5,443 nucleotides of DNA from Bacillota bacterium (GTDB lineage: Bacteria > Bacillota > Dethiobacteria > DTU022), in NCBI GenBank assembly GCA_012510305.1, contig JAAZIE010000331.1:1-5443 (forward strand), read 5' to 3'. The translations under genes and the position numbers were made by a program. A model generated the notes under the pieces. It was not told where the DNA came from. It did not search any database and saw only the letters and a list, made by a program, of their open reading frames with translations. Shown one piece after another: positions 1 through 5,443 of this stretch; the stretch's first letter is position 1; every line of letters begins with the position of its first letter.

Positions 1-819
1 CTTCTGCACACCGGCGGGGCTCAGGTGGAGCAAGCCGCTCCCAAAAGCGATTTTGCCTTTCCCGAAAATACCGCGGTCTACCGGCCGCAGCTTTACCGGG
101 GGCTGCCGGAGGAGAGCGTTTTTGATCAGCTGTCCGGAGACTGGTTTGAACGCGGACCCGACCTTGCCGTGCTGCCCCGCACCCCGGAGGGGCGCCTGCT
201 GGCGACGGCTCTCGCCGCCCGGACCGGCGCAGCGCTCTTTACCGAAGCAAACCTGCTGGGCATAAATAATCAGAGGCTGCTGGCGCAAAAAAGAGCCTGT
301 GCCGGCGGCGTCTGCTGGAGGGTATCTTTGCCCCTGCCGGCAGTGGTGACCCTGCCCCGGTTACCGAAAAGCCTGCCCCGGGTGACCCTTTCATCCGAGG
401 GTAAAAAACCGCAGTGGCTTGCAGAGCCGGCCCGGCTAAAACCGCCCTCGCCGGCAGGGTTACAGAGCAGGCCCCTGGCGGTGGTATGCGGGCTCGGTAT
501 GGGCAGCGCCGCCGCCTGCGAGCGGGCCCGCCTGCTGGCCCAAAAATTGGGGGCGGGGTTTGGGCTGACCCGGCCTGCGGCGCTGGAGGGCTGGGGCACG
601 GTGGATGAAATTATCGGCAGTTCCGGTGCCGTCATCTCGCCGGAAGTCTGCCTGGTCCTGGGAGCGTCCGGCGCCGGTGCTTTTATGGCCGGCCTGGAAA
701 CGGCAGAGCGAATTATCGCCGTGAATACCGATGAACAGGCCCTCATATTCAAGCAGGCCGATCTCGGCCTCACCGCCGACGCTTCCGCGCTGGTAGAGGC
801 AATCCTGGAGCAGCTTTGA
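1..819 (+). CDS. etfA: Electron transfer flavoprotein alpha-subunit-like protein (5'-truncated by window edge)
   Basis: The reading frame is open from base 1. The first possible start, GTG at 25, has no convincing ribosome site, and the protein is short of the usual ~320 residues, so the true start is probably upstream. Numbering from that GTG, residues ~45-110 match the Etf alpha N-terminal domain (PDLAVLPRTPEGRLLATALAARTG-like strand-helix, then a strand ending PAVVTLPR). Residues ~150-264 are the FAD-binding domain: CGLGMGSA (155-161), TRPAALEGWG (182-191), SPEVCLVLGASGA (205-217), AVNTD (232-236) and ALIFKQADLG (239-248). In the family this domain holds FAD and passes electrons to or from a partner dehydrogenase. 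Here the partner is probably the FAD-linked oxidase 30 bp downstream. Oddities: the usual QTG reads SSG (199-201), and the usual GAIQH reads GAGAF, with Phe220 replacing the conserved flavin-proximal histidine. Family assignment is firm. Activity and normal flavin chemistry are uncertain. The beta subunit, expected upstream, lies outside the window. Confidence 0.85.
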   Translation, partial: LLHTGGAQVEQAAPKSDFAFPENTAVYRPQLYRGLPEESVFDQLSGDWFERGPDLAVLPRTPEGRLLATALAARTGAALFTEANLLGINNQRLLAQKRACAGGVCWRVSLPLPAVVTLPRLPKSLPRVTLSSEGKKPQWLAEPARLKPPSPAGLQSRPLAVVCGLGMGSAAACERARLLAQKLGAGFGLTRPAALEGWGTVDEIIGSSGAVISPEVCLVLGASGAGAFMAGLETAERIIAVNTDEQALIFKQADLGLTADASALVEAILEQL

Positions 820-849
820 CAAATATACCCATAAGGAAACTCGATCAAT

Positions 850-2304
850 ATGCAAATAGAACCGGTCCACCCCAAGTACGAGAGCTTCTTAAGAGATGAA
901 TCGGGCCTTACCGGCCGGGCCGACCAGATCGCTTTCCCGGAGGATACCGGAGCGTTGGCTGCGTTAATGAGCCGTGCAGCGCAAGAGGAGCTGCCCGTGA
1001 CCCTGCAGGGAAGCCGCACCGGCCTGGTGGGGGGGGCGGTGCCCGCGGGAGGCCTGGTGATCAACCTTTCGCGGATGAACGCCATTTTTGATTTTGAAGA
1101 GGAGAAAGATAAAAAACTGCTCCATGCAGAAGCAGGAGCCACCCTGGAAGCGATTAACCTGGCTGCAGCGCCGCAGGGCCTTTCTTTCATGCCCCGCCCC
1201 ACCGAACAAACCGCCACCGCCGGGGGCATGTTTGCTACCGGCTCTTCGGGACCGAACGCGCTGCGTTACGGGGCGGGGCATGCCCACGTGGAGGCGCTCT
1301 TATGGGTAACCTTGAGCGGCGACAGCTGGCGGATAAAGCGGGGGGAATATATTTTTGACGAAGCCGGGTGCGCCCTGCCGGGCGGCCGCTACTTGCCCTG
1401 CAAAAAAGAGTGGGCTTCTTTTCCCCGCGCCGCCGGTTTGCCGAAAAAAGGGCGGGACCTCATCGATTTTCTGGCCGGCAGCGAGGGTAAACTGGGAGCA
1501 GCGGCTGAGCTGTGGTTAAGGCTGCTGCCCCAACCGAAAGAGCACTGGGGCGTGGTCTGTTTTCTACCCGATGCCCGCACCCTGTACCGCTTTTCTGAAG
1601 CGCTGCTTCTCTGGCACAAAACGCCGGAGGGGCGGCTGCTCAGCAGCGCCGAATATTATGATCAAGCCGCGCTTGGGCTTCTGGAGCAAGCCCGCGCGCA
1701 CGGCTCCCGGTTAAACAAGCTGCCCCCGCTGCCGGCCCGTCGCGCCGCCGTCTACCTGGAGCTGGCGGGCGACGACGAGAGCGCGCTGGAAGCGGCCCTG
1801 CTGGAGAGTTATGAGCTTTTTTGTGATGCCGGCGGTGACGAGGATGAAACCTGGGCGGTAAACAGCCGGGCCGAGGTGGAGCGCCTGCAGCAGATGGGCC
1901 ACGCGATCACCGAGCTGTTCAACTCCGCCACCGCCGCCGGAGCCGGGGAAGAGAACCTGCCGGCGGCCCGCCTGGAGACAGACTTTACCGGGCCGCCGGA
2001 AAAACTGGAAGAATATCTGGCGATGTACCGTGCCGGCCTGGCGCAAAGCGGAGTGCAGGGTTATCTTTACGGGTCCCTGCTTCAAAACTGCCTGCATGCG
2101 GCCTTGCTGCCCCGGAGCCCCGGTGAGCGGGAAAAATGCAGCGCTTTGGCGCTGCACTGGGGCCAACAGGTGCTCCGGGACAACGGCTTGCTGATCAGCA
2201 AAAGCGGGACCGGCAAGCTGAAACAGGGCCTGATCAGGGAACTGCTGCCTCCGGAAGCGCTGGCAGCAGGGCGTACGCTGCGGGATTTCTTTGCCGCCCT
2301 CTAG
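850..2304 (+). CDS. FAD-linked oxidase, GlcD/D-lactate dehydrogenase-like, with altered active site
   Basis: This 484-residue protein has a PCMH-type FAD-binding domain (~20-230) followed by a FAD-oxidase C-terminal domain (~235-484). FAD-domain signatures are FPEDTGALAALM (29-40), QGSRTGLVGGAVP (53-65), PTEQTATAGGMFATGSSGP (117-135), YGAGHAHVEAL (140-150) and AGSEGKLG (209-216). Relatives oxidise 2-hydroxy acids (D-lactate, glycolate, D-2-hydroxyglutarate), and some pair with Etf. The length is typical, but the C-terminal domain is unusual. The family metal motif GHxGxGNxH reads GSLLQNCLH (408-416), the catalytic EHG reads KSG (451-453), and the usual closing DPxGxxNPGK segment is absent, with the protein ending RTLRDFFAAL. 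The ATG at 850 is the first in-frame start after a stop at 832. It has only a weak AAGGA site at 833-837, 12 bases away, so translation may be coupled to the Etf gene 30 bp upstream. The fold is confident; the substrate is unknown, and an inactive or new-chemistry enzyme is possible. Confidence 0.88.
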   Translation: MQIEPVHPKYESFLRDESGLTGRADQIAFPEDTGALAALMSRAAQEELPVTLQGSRTGLVGGAVPAGGLVINLSRMNAIFDFEEEKDKKLLHAEAGATLEAINLAAAPQGLSFMPRPTEQTATAGGMFATGSSGPNALRYGAGHAHVEALLWVTLSGDSWRIKRGEYIFDEAGCALPGGRYLPCKKEWASFPRAAGLPKKGRDLIDFLAGSEGKLGAAAELWLRLLPQPKEHWGVVCFLPDARTLYRFSEALLLWHKTPEGRLLSSAEYYDQAALGLLEQARAHGSRLNKLPPLPARRAAVYLELAGDDESALEAALLESYELFCDAGGDEDETWAVNSRAEVERLQQMGHAITELFNSATAAGAGEENLPAARLETDFTGPPEKLEEYLAMYRAGLAQSGVQGYLYGSLLQNCLHAALLPRSPGEREKCSALALHWGQQVLRDNGLLISKSGTGKLKQGLIRELLPPEALAAGRTLRDFFAAL

Positions 2305-2336
2305 GAACGGGGATCTTTAAATTTGAGCGATCCGCC

Positions 2337-3581
2337 CTATTCGCCGGCCATCCGGGCGTACTTGGCCAGGTAGATAAAGCGCATCAACCGGGCTTCGACG
2401 GGGTTAACCGGCCTGGCACCGCCAAAAAAGGCGGCGCCGATAAGAGCGCGGCAGCCTTTTTCGAGAACCTGGACCGCCGCCGCAGCATCGCTTCCGGAAG
2501 GACCGCAGCAGAGCGCGCCCCGGCCTTCAAGCATCACCGCGTAGCGGCCGCGCAGCTTGCGGGCGATGGCCCCGGCCGCTTCCGGCAAAGGGCCGGCAGC
2601 GGCCGAGCGGGCGCTGACCCCCACTATTTGGGTAAAGTCATCGAGCAGCGGGTAGACGGTCCTCCCTGTTCGGGAGACGGTGAGGATATCAGGCGGGGCG
2701 GCGTGCACAATGGCCCCGATCCCCTTGTAGCGGCGGTAGATGAGGCGGTGCACTTCGGCTTCGGGGGGAAAGCCCTTGTTCCCGGCCCTTCCGTCCAGGG
2801 CCACCGCGATCCGGCTCCGCTTTGCTTCCCCGGCAGGGCTGCCGCAGCCGGCCCCGGGGTAAAGGTGAAACTGATCTTTTTCTCTCTCGCTGCTGTAAAG
2901 CGGCCCCGCCGCAGGCTCTTTCTTCAAAGAGGGGCCCGCAGAAAGATGTTCCAGGTAATAAGCCCTCAGATCATCCCAGTCCCCCTTTTCGCTCCCGCTG
3001 AGCTGCAGGTATCGCTGCATGATATAAGCGGCGCAGAGCCGCTCCAGTTCCGCCGCCACCCTGAAAGCGTCGCCGCGTTCTTCACCGAGGCAAAGCGCGC
3101 CGTGGTTGGCCATGAGGTAGGCCTTGCCCCGCGAGCGGGAGAGCGCGGCAACCACGCCCCTCATCAGTTTTTTCGTCCCCGGCAGCCCGTAGGCGGCGCA
3201 GGGCAGAAGGCTGCTGCCGGTTATTTCAGCCGCCGCGGGATCGTTTATCTCTATATCGCGGTGCAGCGTGCTGACCGCAGAGGCCTGGGCCTGGTGGGTG
3301 TGGATGATAAAATTGATCTCCGGCCGCTGCCGGTATACGGCAACGTGAATGCCCTTTTCTGAAGAGGGCTTGATTTCGCCGCTGTAGCTGCCGTCGGCAA
3401 TCTTCACCGGAACAATCTCTTCCGGGGCCAGGTTCTCGTAAGCCCTGCCGCTGGGAGTGATCACAAAGTGATCGCGGCCCGCCCGGGCGCTGACATTGCC
3501 CCAGGTGCGGGCGATGAGCCCCGCTTCGATCAGCCGCTTCCCCGCCGCAACCACTTCTTCTCTTGCCTGCTGCAATTTCAA
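2337..3581 (-). CDS. Tandem class II aldolase/adducin-domain protein
   Basis: The 414-residue protein holds two class II aldolase (FucA/AraD-like) domains. Domain 1 (~1-195) has the full active-site set: WGNVSAR (27-33), ITPSG (41-45), PSSE with Glu75, HTH with His94 and His96, and NHG with His160. In L-fuculose-phosphate aldolase the equivalent Glu73 is catalytic and His92, His94 and His155 bind zinc. A polar linker (~196-250) leads to domain 2 (~250-410). There Glu274 and His293 align with Glu75 and His94, but the other two ligands have become Ala295 and Arg354. The family cleaves or epimerises sugar phosphates or decarboxylates related substrates; which one applies here cannot be read from sequence. 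The start is TTG at 3581, chosen because GGGAGGTG lies 8 bases upstream. The gene follows the aminotransferase stop by 39 bp with no terminator, so the two are probably co-transcribed. The stop is TAG. The long open frames on the opposite strand are not coding. Confidence 0.9.
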   Translation of the reverse strand: MKLQQAREEVVAAGKRLIEAGLIARTWGNVSARAGRDHFVITPSGRAYENLAPEEIVPVKIADGSYSGEIKPSSEKGIHVAVYRQRPEINFIIHTHQAQASAVSTLHRDIEINDPAAAEITGSSLLPCAAYGLPGTKKLMRGVVAALSRSRGKAYLMANHGALCLGEERGDAFRVAAELERLCAAYIMQRYLQLSGSEKGDWDDLRAYYLEHLSAGPSLKKEPAAGPLYSSEREKDQFHLYPGAGCGSPAGEAKRSRIAVALDGRAGNKGFPPEAEVHRLIYRRYKGIGAIVHAAPPDILTVSRTGRTVYPLLDDFTQIVGVSARSAAAGPLPEAAGAIARKLRGRYAVMLEGRGALCCGPSGSDAAAAVQVLEKGCRALIGAAFFGGARPVNPVEARLMRFIYLAKYARMAGE

Positions 3582-3589
3582 CGGTTTTT

Positions 3590-3597
3590 CACCTCCC
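3590..3597 (-). promoter_or_regulatory. Ribosome binding site of the aldolase gene, supporting a TTG start
   Basis: Read on the minus strand this is GGGAGGTG, a near-perfect Shine-Dalgarno sequence, 8 bases before TTG at 3581. A GTG within it is out of frame and reaches a TGA after three further codons, so the TTG is the only sensible start here. Confidence 0.8.
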
Positions 3598-3620
3598 GCA
3601 GTGTTCCCGCCTGCTCCGGA

Positions 3621-5099
3621 TCAGCTCTCTTTCAGCCCCACGTTGGCAAAAACCCGATCAAAGCGGGCGAGGGCTCCGTCGATCATCGCCTCGTCATAAG
3701 CCGCGCTGACATAAAGGCGGCTGCCGGCCAGCGTGACCAGCCCCTCGGCCATATAGGCGGCGCCCATGTGCTCCATCTCTTTCTTGCGCTCGGAGGTGGC
3801 CCTGATTATCGCCGGGATCCGCCAGGGCTTGCCCCAGTCGATGGCGAAATGCATCGTCCCCACCGTCTCCAGGTGGACGATGGAACCCTGGTTGAAGGCG
3901 ACAAAGGGCAGCCCATATTTCTTGATCAGCTTCTGCAACCCCCCGGTGAGGCGATCGCCCATCCTTCCGGCGTGCTGTGCAGCGCCGGTTCTCTCTATTT
4001 CACAGATCGTGTAATAGCCGGCCACGCAGCTGAGCGGGTTTGCCGCCATGGTCCCGCCGACAAGGGCTTTTTTATGCTTCTCCCCGCCGGAGATCCCGGC
4101 GGCCAGGTATTTCATATATTCTTTTTTTCCGCCAAGCCCGCCTGCACCGGGGTAGCCGCCGGCGACAACTTTCCCGAATACGGTCAGATCCGGGGAGACC
4201 CCAAAATAACCCTGGGCTCCCGGGGGGCCCATCCGGAAAGCGGTCACCACCTCGTCAAAGATAAACAGGGCCCCGTATTTACGGCACAGCCGCTCCACCC
4301 CCCGGTTGAATGCGAAGTCCAGCGGGCGGGTGCCGCTTTCAGGGCCTACCGGTTCCACCAGGACCGCAGCGGTGCCCCCGCGCAGCCGGTTTAACCAAAG
4401 CTTTTTCTCCAGATCACCCAGGTCATTGGGAAAAAATTCCTGGGTATGCCTGAATATGTGCCGGGGGATGCCGGGCGCCTGGGTCCATTTTGATCCGGGA
4501 ACGCGGATCCCGTAAGCAAGCTGATCGCTCCAGCCGTGGTAAGCGCCCCCCATCTTCAGGATGCGCTTCTTCCCGGTAGCCAGCCGGGCCACCCGCAGCG
4601 CCGCCATGCAGCTCTCGGTGCCCGAATTGAGCATCCGAAACATCTCTACCGCCGGCATCATCTCGCTGATCTTTTTGGCCAGCTTGTACTCATATTCGTG
4701 GAACAGCCCCGTCGAAGGCCCGCACTGCTCCAGCAGCCGGGTAACCTTTTCACGGACGGCGGGAGGGTTGGATCCGAGCACGGTAGGCCCCCCGGCCTGG
4801 AGAAAATCGTAATATTTGTTGCCGTCCATATCATGAAGGTAGGCTCCTTCAGCACCGGTAAAGACCAGCGGGAAAGGATGATTGAAAGCGAGGTTGTGCT
4901 GCACCCCCCCGGGGATTATTTCGACGGCCCGGTCGATGAGCTCCTTCGATTTAGTGCACTTTTTACCGTAGTACTCTTCCTCATATTTTTTGAGCGCACC
5001 GGGTTTAATCGTGTAAATCGGTTTTTTGATCAGCTCGTCGAGCTGCCGGGTAACCGCGCCGGCGTCATGATACCCGGCGATGGCATACTTTCTCTCCAC
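3621..5099 (-). CDS. Class III PLP-dependent aminotransferase, glutamate-1-semialdehyde aminomutase-like
   Basis: This is a 492-residue fold-type I PLP enzyme (numbering from GTG at 5099). All expected motifs are present: PGGVQH (63-68) and the substrate-side strand DGNKYYDF (92-99); NSGTES (158-163), the phosphate-binding loop; YHGW (187-190), whose Tyr stacks on PLP; FDEVVTAFR (281-289), with the Asp that pairs with the pyridine nitrogen; GKVVAGGYPGAG (309-320), with Lys310 as Schiff-base lysine; and GGTMAANPL (348-356). Relatives are transaminases or aminomutases for small amino acids and semialdehydes. It is longer than HemL (~430 residues), with ~60 charged residues before the PGG motif and a longer C-terminal region. 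No hem genes are near, so a heme role is unlikely. The open frame continues to a GTG at 5150, but that codon lies inside an operator and near the predicted transcription start. GTG at 5099 has GGGGGAG five bases upstream and is preferred. It is the first gene of an operon with the aldolase and is probably TetR-controlled. The exact substrate is unknown. Confidence 0.92.
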   Translation of the reverse strand: MERKYAIAGYHDAGAVTRQLDELIKKPIYTIKPGALKKYEEEYYGKKCTKSKELIDRAVEIIPGGVQHNLAFNHPFPLVFTGAEGAYLHDMDGNKYYDFLQAGGPTVLGSNPPAVREKVTRLLEQCGPSTGLFHEYEYKLAKKISEMMPAVEMFRMLNSGTESCMAALRVARLATGKKRILKMGGAYHGWSDQLAYGIRVPGSKWTQAPGIPRHIFRHTQEFFPNDLGDLEKKLWLNRLRGGTAAVLVEPVGPESGTRPLDFAFNRGVERLCRKYGALFIFDEVVTAFRMGPPGAQGYFGVSPDLTVFGKVVAGGYPGAGGLGGKKEYMKYLAAGISGGEKHKKALVGGTMAANPLSCVAGYYTICEIERTGAAQHAGRMGDRLTGGLQKLIKKYGLPFVAFNQGSIVHLETVGTMHFAIDWGKPWRIPAIIRATSERKKEMEHMGAAYMAEGLVTLAGSRLYVSAAYDEAMIDGALARFDRVFANVGLKES

Positions 5100-5104
5100 A
5101 GTAT

Positions 5105-5111
5105 CTCCCCC
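5105..5111 (-). promoter_or_regulatory. Ribosome binding site fixing the aminotransferase start at GTG 5099
   Basis: On the minus strand this reads GGGGGAG, 5 bases before GTG at 5099. It argues against the longer open frame that begins at 5150, whose start codon falls inside operator 1. Confidence 0.7.
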
Positions 5112-5132
5112 ATGGTTAAATATTCTGGCGAA

Positions 5133-5156
5133 CAGTGAGTGAGCAGTCACTCACTG
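5133..5156. promoter_or_regulatory. Operator 1 (palindrome over the aminotransferase promoter start site)
   Basis: Two perfect 10-bp inverted arms, CAGTGAGTGA and TCACTCACTG, flank the 4-bp core GCAG. The central 20 bp are identical to operator 2, including the asymmetric core. The site runs from about -4 to +20 of the predicted minus-strand promoter, which is where a repressor would block transcription initiation. Its size, symmetry and position beside a tetR-type gene fit a TetR dimer site. The half-site TGAGTGA is close to TGAATGA, known for the Bacillus FadR family, but that resemblance is weak evidence for a ligand. Confidence 0.85.
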
Positions 5157-5158
5157 CA

Positions 5159-5187
5159 AGTTTAACCCCTTTCCCCCTTACTGTCAA
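5159..5187 (-). promoter_or_regulatory. Promoter of the aminotransferase-aldolase operon
   Basis: On the minus strand there is a perfect -35 box TTGACA (5187-5182), a 17-bp spacer and a -10 box TAAACT (5164-5159, 4 of 6 matches to TATAAT). Transcription should start near 5152, inside operator 1, leaving a ~52-base leader before GTG at 5099. The fit to a housekeeping sigma-A promoter is good. Confidence 0.75.
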
Positions 5188-5210
5188 ACAACTGCGTGAA
5201 GACTGATAAT

Positions 5211-5239
5211 TTCATAACCGGCGCCGGGTATGTTAGAAT
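5211..5239 (+). promoter_or_regulatory. Promoter of the tetR-family gene
   Basis: The -35 box is TTCATA (5211-5216, 4 of 6), followed by a 17-bp spacer and -10 box TAGAAT (5234-5239, 5 of 6). An upstream TG at 5231-5232 makes an extended -10. Start is predicted near 5246, at the left edge of operator 2, giving a ~67-base leader. It is back-to-back with the minus-strand promoter; the two -35 boxes are 23 bp apart. Confidence 0.65.
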
Positions 5240-5244
5240 GAACA

Positions 5245-5266
5245 TGTGAGTGAGCAGTCACTCACA
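5245..5266. promoter_or_regulatory. Operator 2 (palindrome over the tetR promoter start site)
   Basis: The central 20 bp GTGAGTGAGCAGTCACTCAC (5246-5265) are identical to operator 1 and in the same orientation. Here the arms extend by one further T/A pair to 9 bp. The site covers about -1 to +21 of the predicted tetR promoter, so autorepression is the simplest reading. Centre-to-centre distance to operator 1 is 111 bp. Confidence 0.85.
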
Positions 5267-5312
5267 ACCGCTTCCCGGCAGATCATTTCAGAGCACTGGG
5301 GTGGAGGTATTC

Positions 5313-5443
5313 ATGAAAACCAGCTATCACAAAGAGGTGTTCGAGCGCATCCCCCAAAAAAGACGCGATAAAATTATCGATATGGCGGTGCGTGAATTCG
5401 CGAAAAAAGGCTTTGACAGGGCCAATATCAACCAAATTGCCGA
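5313..5443 (+). CDS. TetR/AcrR-family transcriptional regulator (3'-truncated by window edge)
   Basis: Forty-three codons are visible before the window ends. ATG at 5313 has GGAGG at 5303-5307, five bases upstream. The residues KRRDKIIDMAVREFAKKGFD (16-35) form the classic first helix of a TetR N-terminal DNA-binding domain, and RANINQIA (36-43) begins the helix-turn-helix; the recognition helix and ligand-binding domain lie beyond the edge. TetR proteins are dimeric, usually repressors released by a small ligand. The gene is divergent from the aminotransferase operon, with identical palindromes over both promoters, so it most likely controls both. The ligand cannot be predicted from this fragment. 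Confidence 0.85.
   Translation, partial: MKTSYHKEVFERIPQKRRDKIIDMAVREFAKKGFDRANINQIA

Noticed and set aside
270..1229. 319-codon open frame on the minus strand
   Set aside because: It is antisense to both the Etf-alpha and oxidase genes, crosses their intergenic gap, and has low-complexity Ser/Arg/Pro-rich composition without recognisable domains.
2311..2333. Possible bidirectional terminator between the convergent stops (GGATC/GATCC with a 13-base AT-rich loop)
   Set aside because: The stem is only 5 bp, the next pair mismatches, and there is no T-run on either side. It could still contribute, but the sequence does not support calling a terminator.
2136..3362. 408-codon open frame on the plus strand
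   Set aside because: It lies antisense to the aldolase gene and overlaps the end of the oxidase gene. The translation shows no family motif and is rich in Arg, Gly, Ala and Pro, as expected for the complement of GC-rich coding DNA.
3468..4394. 308-codon open frame on the plus strand
   Set aside because: It is antisense across the aldolase-aminotransferase junction. Both genes there have clear families with intact catalytic motifs, and this frame has none.
5100..5152. Riboswitch or attenuator in the leader of the aminotransferase gene
   Set aside because: The leader is only ~52 bases. Apart from the operator palindrome I see no stable hairpin, T-run or conserved riboswitch core.
5133..5266. 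The two palindromes as a CRISPR fragment or transposon ends
   Set aside because: There are only two copies, each palindromic and each placed on a promoter start site, with no spacer pattern, transposase or target duplication. Operators explain them fully.

Overview
The window most resembles accessory metabolic DNA of an anaerobic, GC-rich Firmicute (Clostridia, Moorella/Peptococcaceae-like). This placement is an inference from strong GGAGG-type ribosome binding sites, use of ATG, GTG and TTG starts, moderately high GC, and an electron-transfer-flavoprotein (Etf) gene next to a flavin oxidase gene. No rRNA, tRNA, CRISPR array or mobile element is visible. Coding density is high: the only sizeable non-coding stretch is the 213-bp divergent regulatory region at 5100-5312.

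Layout. (1) Bases 1-819 (+) hold the C-terminal part of an Etf alpha-subunit-like protein, cut by the left edge. (2) Bases 850-2304 (+) encode a GlcD/D-lactate-dehydrogenase-type FAD-linked oxidase, 30 bp downstream and probably in the same operon. (3) Converging on it with a 32-bp gap, a two-gene minus-strand operon runs from 5099 to 2337. It contains a class III (glutamate-1-semialdehyde aminomutase-like) PLP enzyme, then a protein with two tandem class II aldolase domains that starts at TTG. (4) Reading away from that operon, a TetR-family regulator starts at 5313 and runs off the right edge.

Regulation is the clearest part. The region between the aminotransferase and tetR genes carries two copies of an identical 20-bp palindrome (8-bp arms TGAGTGAG-like, core GCAG). 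Each lies across the predicted transcription start of one of two divergent sigma-A-type promoters. The simplest model is that the TetR protein represses both itself and the aminotransferase-aldolase operon.

Function. The Etf/oxidase pair has the gene order known from electron-bifurcating lactate dehydrogenase (etfB-etfA-lctD). However, both proteins have lost residues that are normally diagnostic: the Etf-alpha histidine near the flavin, and most of the metal/catalytic residues of the oxidase. The aldolase has one intact metal-binding domain and one degenerate domain. The PLP enzyme keeps all its catalytic motifs. Together they suggest catabolism, or interconversion, of an amino- or hydroxy-acid substrate that I cannot name from sequence. 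Whether the two convergent operons serve one pathway is unproven.
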